From the NCBI GenBank assembly GCA_018669795.1, contig JABHSQ010000001.1:1-64000 (forward strand): DNA of 64,000 nucleotides, read 5' to 3'. Below, in pieces: positions 62,940 through 64,000 of this stretch (position 1 is its first letter; every line of letters begins with the position of its first letter). The notes below the pieces were generated by a model. The model had not been told where the DNA came from. It was given only the letters and a program-made list of their open reading frames with translations, and searched no databases. Source of the DNA: Flavobacteriaceae bacterium (lineage in GTDB: Bacteria; Bacteroidota; Bacteroidia; Flavobacteriales; Flavobacteriaceae). The position numbers and the translations under genes are program-made.

Positions 62940-63929
62940 ATGAATAAAAGAGTTTTAATAACGGGTGCAGCAGGATTTTTAGGATCTCATTTATGTGATA
63001 AATTTATTAATGAAGGAGATTTTGTAATTGGAATGGATAACTTAATTACAGGCGATTTAAAAAACATTGAGCATCTTTTTAAAAATCCAGATTTTGATTT
63101 TTACCATCATGATGTTTCTAAATTTGTTCATGTTGCAGGAGATTTAGATTATATTTTACATTTTGCATCACCTGCAAGCCCTATAGATTATTTAAAAATA
63201 CCAATACAAACTCTAAAAGTAGGGTCATTGGGAACACATAATTTACTAGGATTGGCAAAAGAAAAAAATGCTAGAATAATGATTGCTTCTACTTCTGAAA
63301 TTTATGGTGACCCATTAGTACATCCTCAAACAGAAGAATATTACGGAAATGTAAATACTATTGGTCCAAGAGGAGTGTATGATGAAGCAAAACGTTTCCA
63401 AGAATCTATTACTATGGCATACCATCGTTTTCATGGGGTAGAAACACGAATTGCAAGGATCTTTAATACCTACGGTCCAAGAATGAGACTAAATGACGGA
63501 AGGGTAATTCCAGCATTTATGGGGCAAGCACTTAGAGGTGAGGATTTAACAGTTTTTGGAGATGGTTCTCAAACCAGGTCATTTTGTTATGTTGATGATG
63601 AAATTGACGGATTATTTAAGTTATTAATAAGTGATTATGCTTATCCAATTAATATTGGAAATCCTAATGAAATAACAATTCTACAATTTGCTGAAGAAAT
63701 TATTAAATTAACTGGAACAAATCAAAAAATAATTTACAAACCTTTACCCACTGACGATCCTTTGCAAAGGCAACCTGATATTACAAAAGCTAAAGAGATT
63801 TTAAATTGGGAACCAAAAATATCCAGAAGTAAAGGTATGAAAAGAACATTTGAATACTTTAAAAATTTAACATCAGAAGAATTATTGAAAAGTGAACATA
63901 AAGATTTTTCAAACCATATTAGAAAGTAA
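62940..63929 (+). CDS. UDP-glucuronate decarboxylase (UDP-xylose synthase)
   Basis: Converts UDP-glucuronate to UDP-xylose with bound NAD. An extended SDR of 329 residues, with [12 protein letters not shown] (about 9-20), the family-typical [23 protein letters not shown] (about 73-95), and the catalytic [12 protein letters not shown] (about 145-156) where YDEAKR is the UXS signature. Later FNTYGPRM and [16 protein letters not shown] support it. Directly after ugd, it lets the cell make both UDP-GlcA and UDP-Xyl for the polysaccharide. Confidence 0.92.
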   Translation: MNKRVLITGAAGFLGSHLCDKFINEGDFVIGMDNLITGDLKNIEHLFKNPDFDFYHHDVSKFVHVAGDLDYILHFASPASPIDYLKIPIQTLKVGSLGTHNLLGLAKEKNARIMIASTSEIYGDPLVHPQTEEYYGNVNTIGPRGVYDEAKRFQESITMAYHRFHGVETRIARIFNTYGPRMRLNDGRVIPAFMGQALRGEDLTVFGDGSQTRSFCYVDDEIDGLFKLLISDYAYPINIGNPNEITILQFAEEIIKLTGTNQKIIYKPLPTDDPLQRQPDITKAKEILNWEPKISRSKGMKRTFEYFKNLTSEELLKSEHKDFSNHIRK

Positions 63930-63932
63930 CAA

Positions 63933-64000
63933 ATGATTTTTAAAAGAGGAAGATATTCTGGGTTTTTAAGGCCAATTTCTTATTTAATAGATTTATTAAT
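63933..64000 (+). CDS. Probable initiating sugar-phosphate transferase (WcaJ-like), 5' fragment
   Basis: The frame from ATG 63933 is open to the window edge and gives 22 residues, MIFKRGRYSGFLRPISYLID then LL. This N terminus is typical of flavobacterial undecaprenyl-phosphate glucose phosphotransferases, which attach the first sugar of the repeat unit to the lipid carrier. The call rests on this short segment, on the position three bases after the UXS stop, and on the absence of an initiating enzyme elsewhere in the locus. Confidence 0.55.
   Translation, partial: MIFKRGRYSGFLRPISYLIDLL

Noticed and set aside
1-64000. CRISPR arrays, insertion sequences, prophage or integrase genes
   Set aside because: I found no direct-repeat/spacer pattern, transposase or recombinase reading frame in the window.

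Overview
The window is chromosomal DNA from a low-GC member of the Bacteroidota, most likely family Flavobacteriaceae. Evidence: strongly AT-biased coding and intergenic sequence; promoters of the Bacteroidota type (TTG, about 19 bases, TAnnTTTG) instead of sigma-70 boxes; few Shine-Dalgarno sequences; and families typical of the group (DUF4175 and DUF4837 proteins, a GH3-family adenylate-forming enzyme, an M1 peptidase and a subtilase lipoprotein side by side, a LolC/E-like permease directly after rbfA). I see no insertion sequence, prophage, CRISPR array or rRNA operon.

Layout. 1-10 kb: tRNA-Met, methylmalonyl-CoA epimerase, rbfA plus a permease, a dihydrouridine synthase, lepA, and a redox group (dicluster ferredoxin, thioredoxin-reductase-like ferredoxin reductase, [2Fe-2S] ferredoxin). 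8-12.5 kb: a CPA1-type cation/proton antiporter diverging from a SulP anion transporter, plausibly a coupled Na+/H+/anion (bicarbonate?) pair. 12.5-20 kb: metallo-hydrolase, subtilase, M1 peptidase, rnpA, S41 peptidase, a di-iron hydroxylase. 19.9-30 kb: ElaA-like acetyltransferase, rpiB, a 662-base extremely AT-rich gap, a DUF2007 protein, rnr, a LysE-type exporter, tRNA-Cys, folB, glnS, an SPFH protein, gltX. 30-45 kb: DUF4175 protein, ybeY, mnmG, a methyltransferase, a DNA polymerase III delta'-like protein, pgk, a LysM lytic transglycosylase, a DUF4837 lipoprotein, tatA, an M23 peptidase, a GH3 protein, and a large protein with nucleoside-phosphorylase-like motifs.

46.9 kb to the right edge is a surface-polysaccharide locus: rfbBACD (dTDP-L-rhamnose), an MBOAT O-acyltransferase with an SGNH-like partner, a Wzz-like chain-length protein, a Wzx-like flippase, two Wzy/ligase-like proteins, a polysaccharide pyruvyl transferase on the opposite strand, GT2 and GT4 glycosyltransferases, UDP-glucose dehydrogenase and UDP-glucuronate decarboxylase (UDP-GlcA, UDP-xylose), and the first codons of what looks like the initiating sugar-phosphate transferase. 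It continues past the window.

The most notable non-coding signal is a pair of perfect parS sites (16-bp ParB-binding palindromes) about 2.0 kb apart, flanking mnmG. parS normally marks the origin-proximal chromosome domain. With the AT-rich gap between rpiB and rnr 13 kb away, this suggests, but does not prove, that the window lies close to the replication origin.
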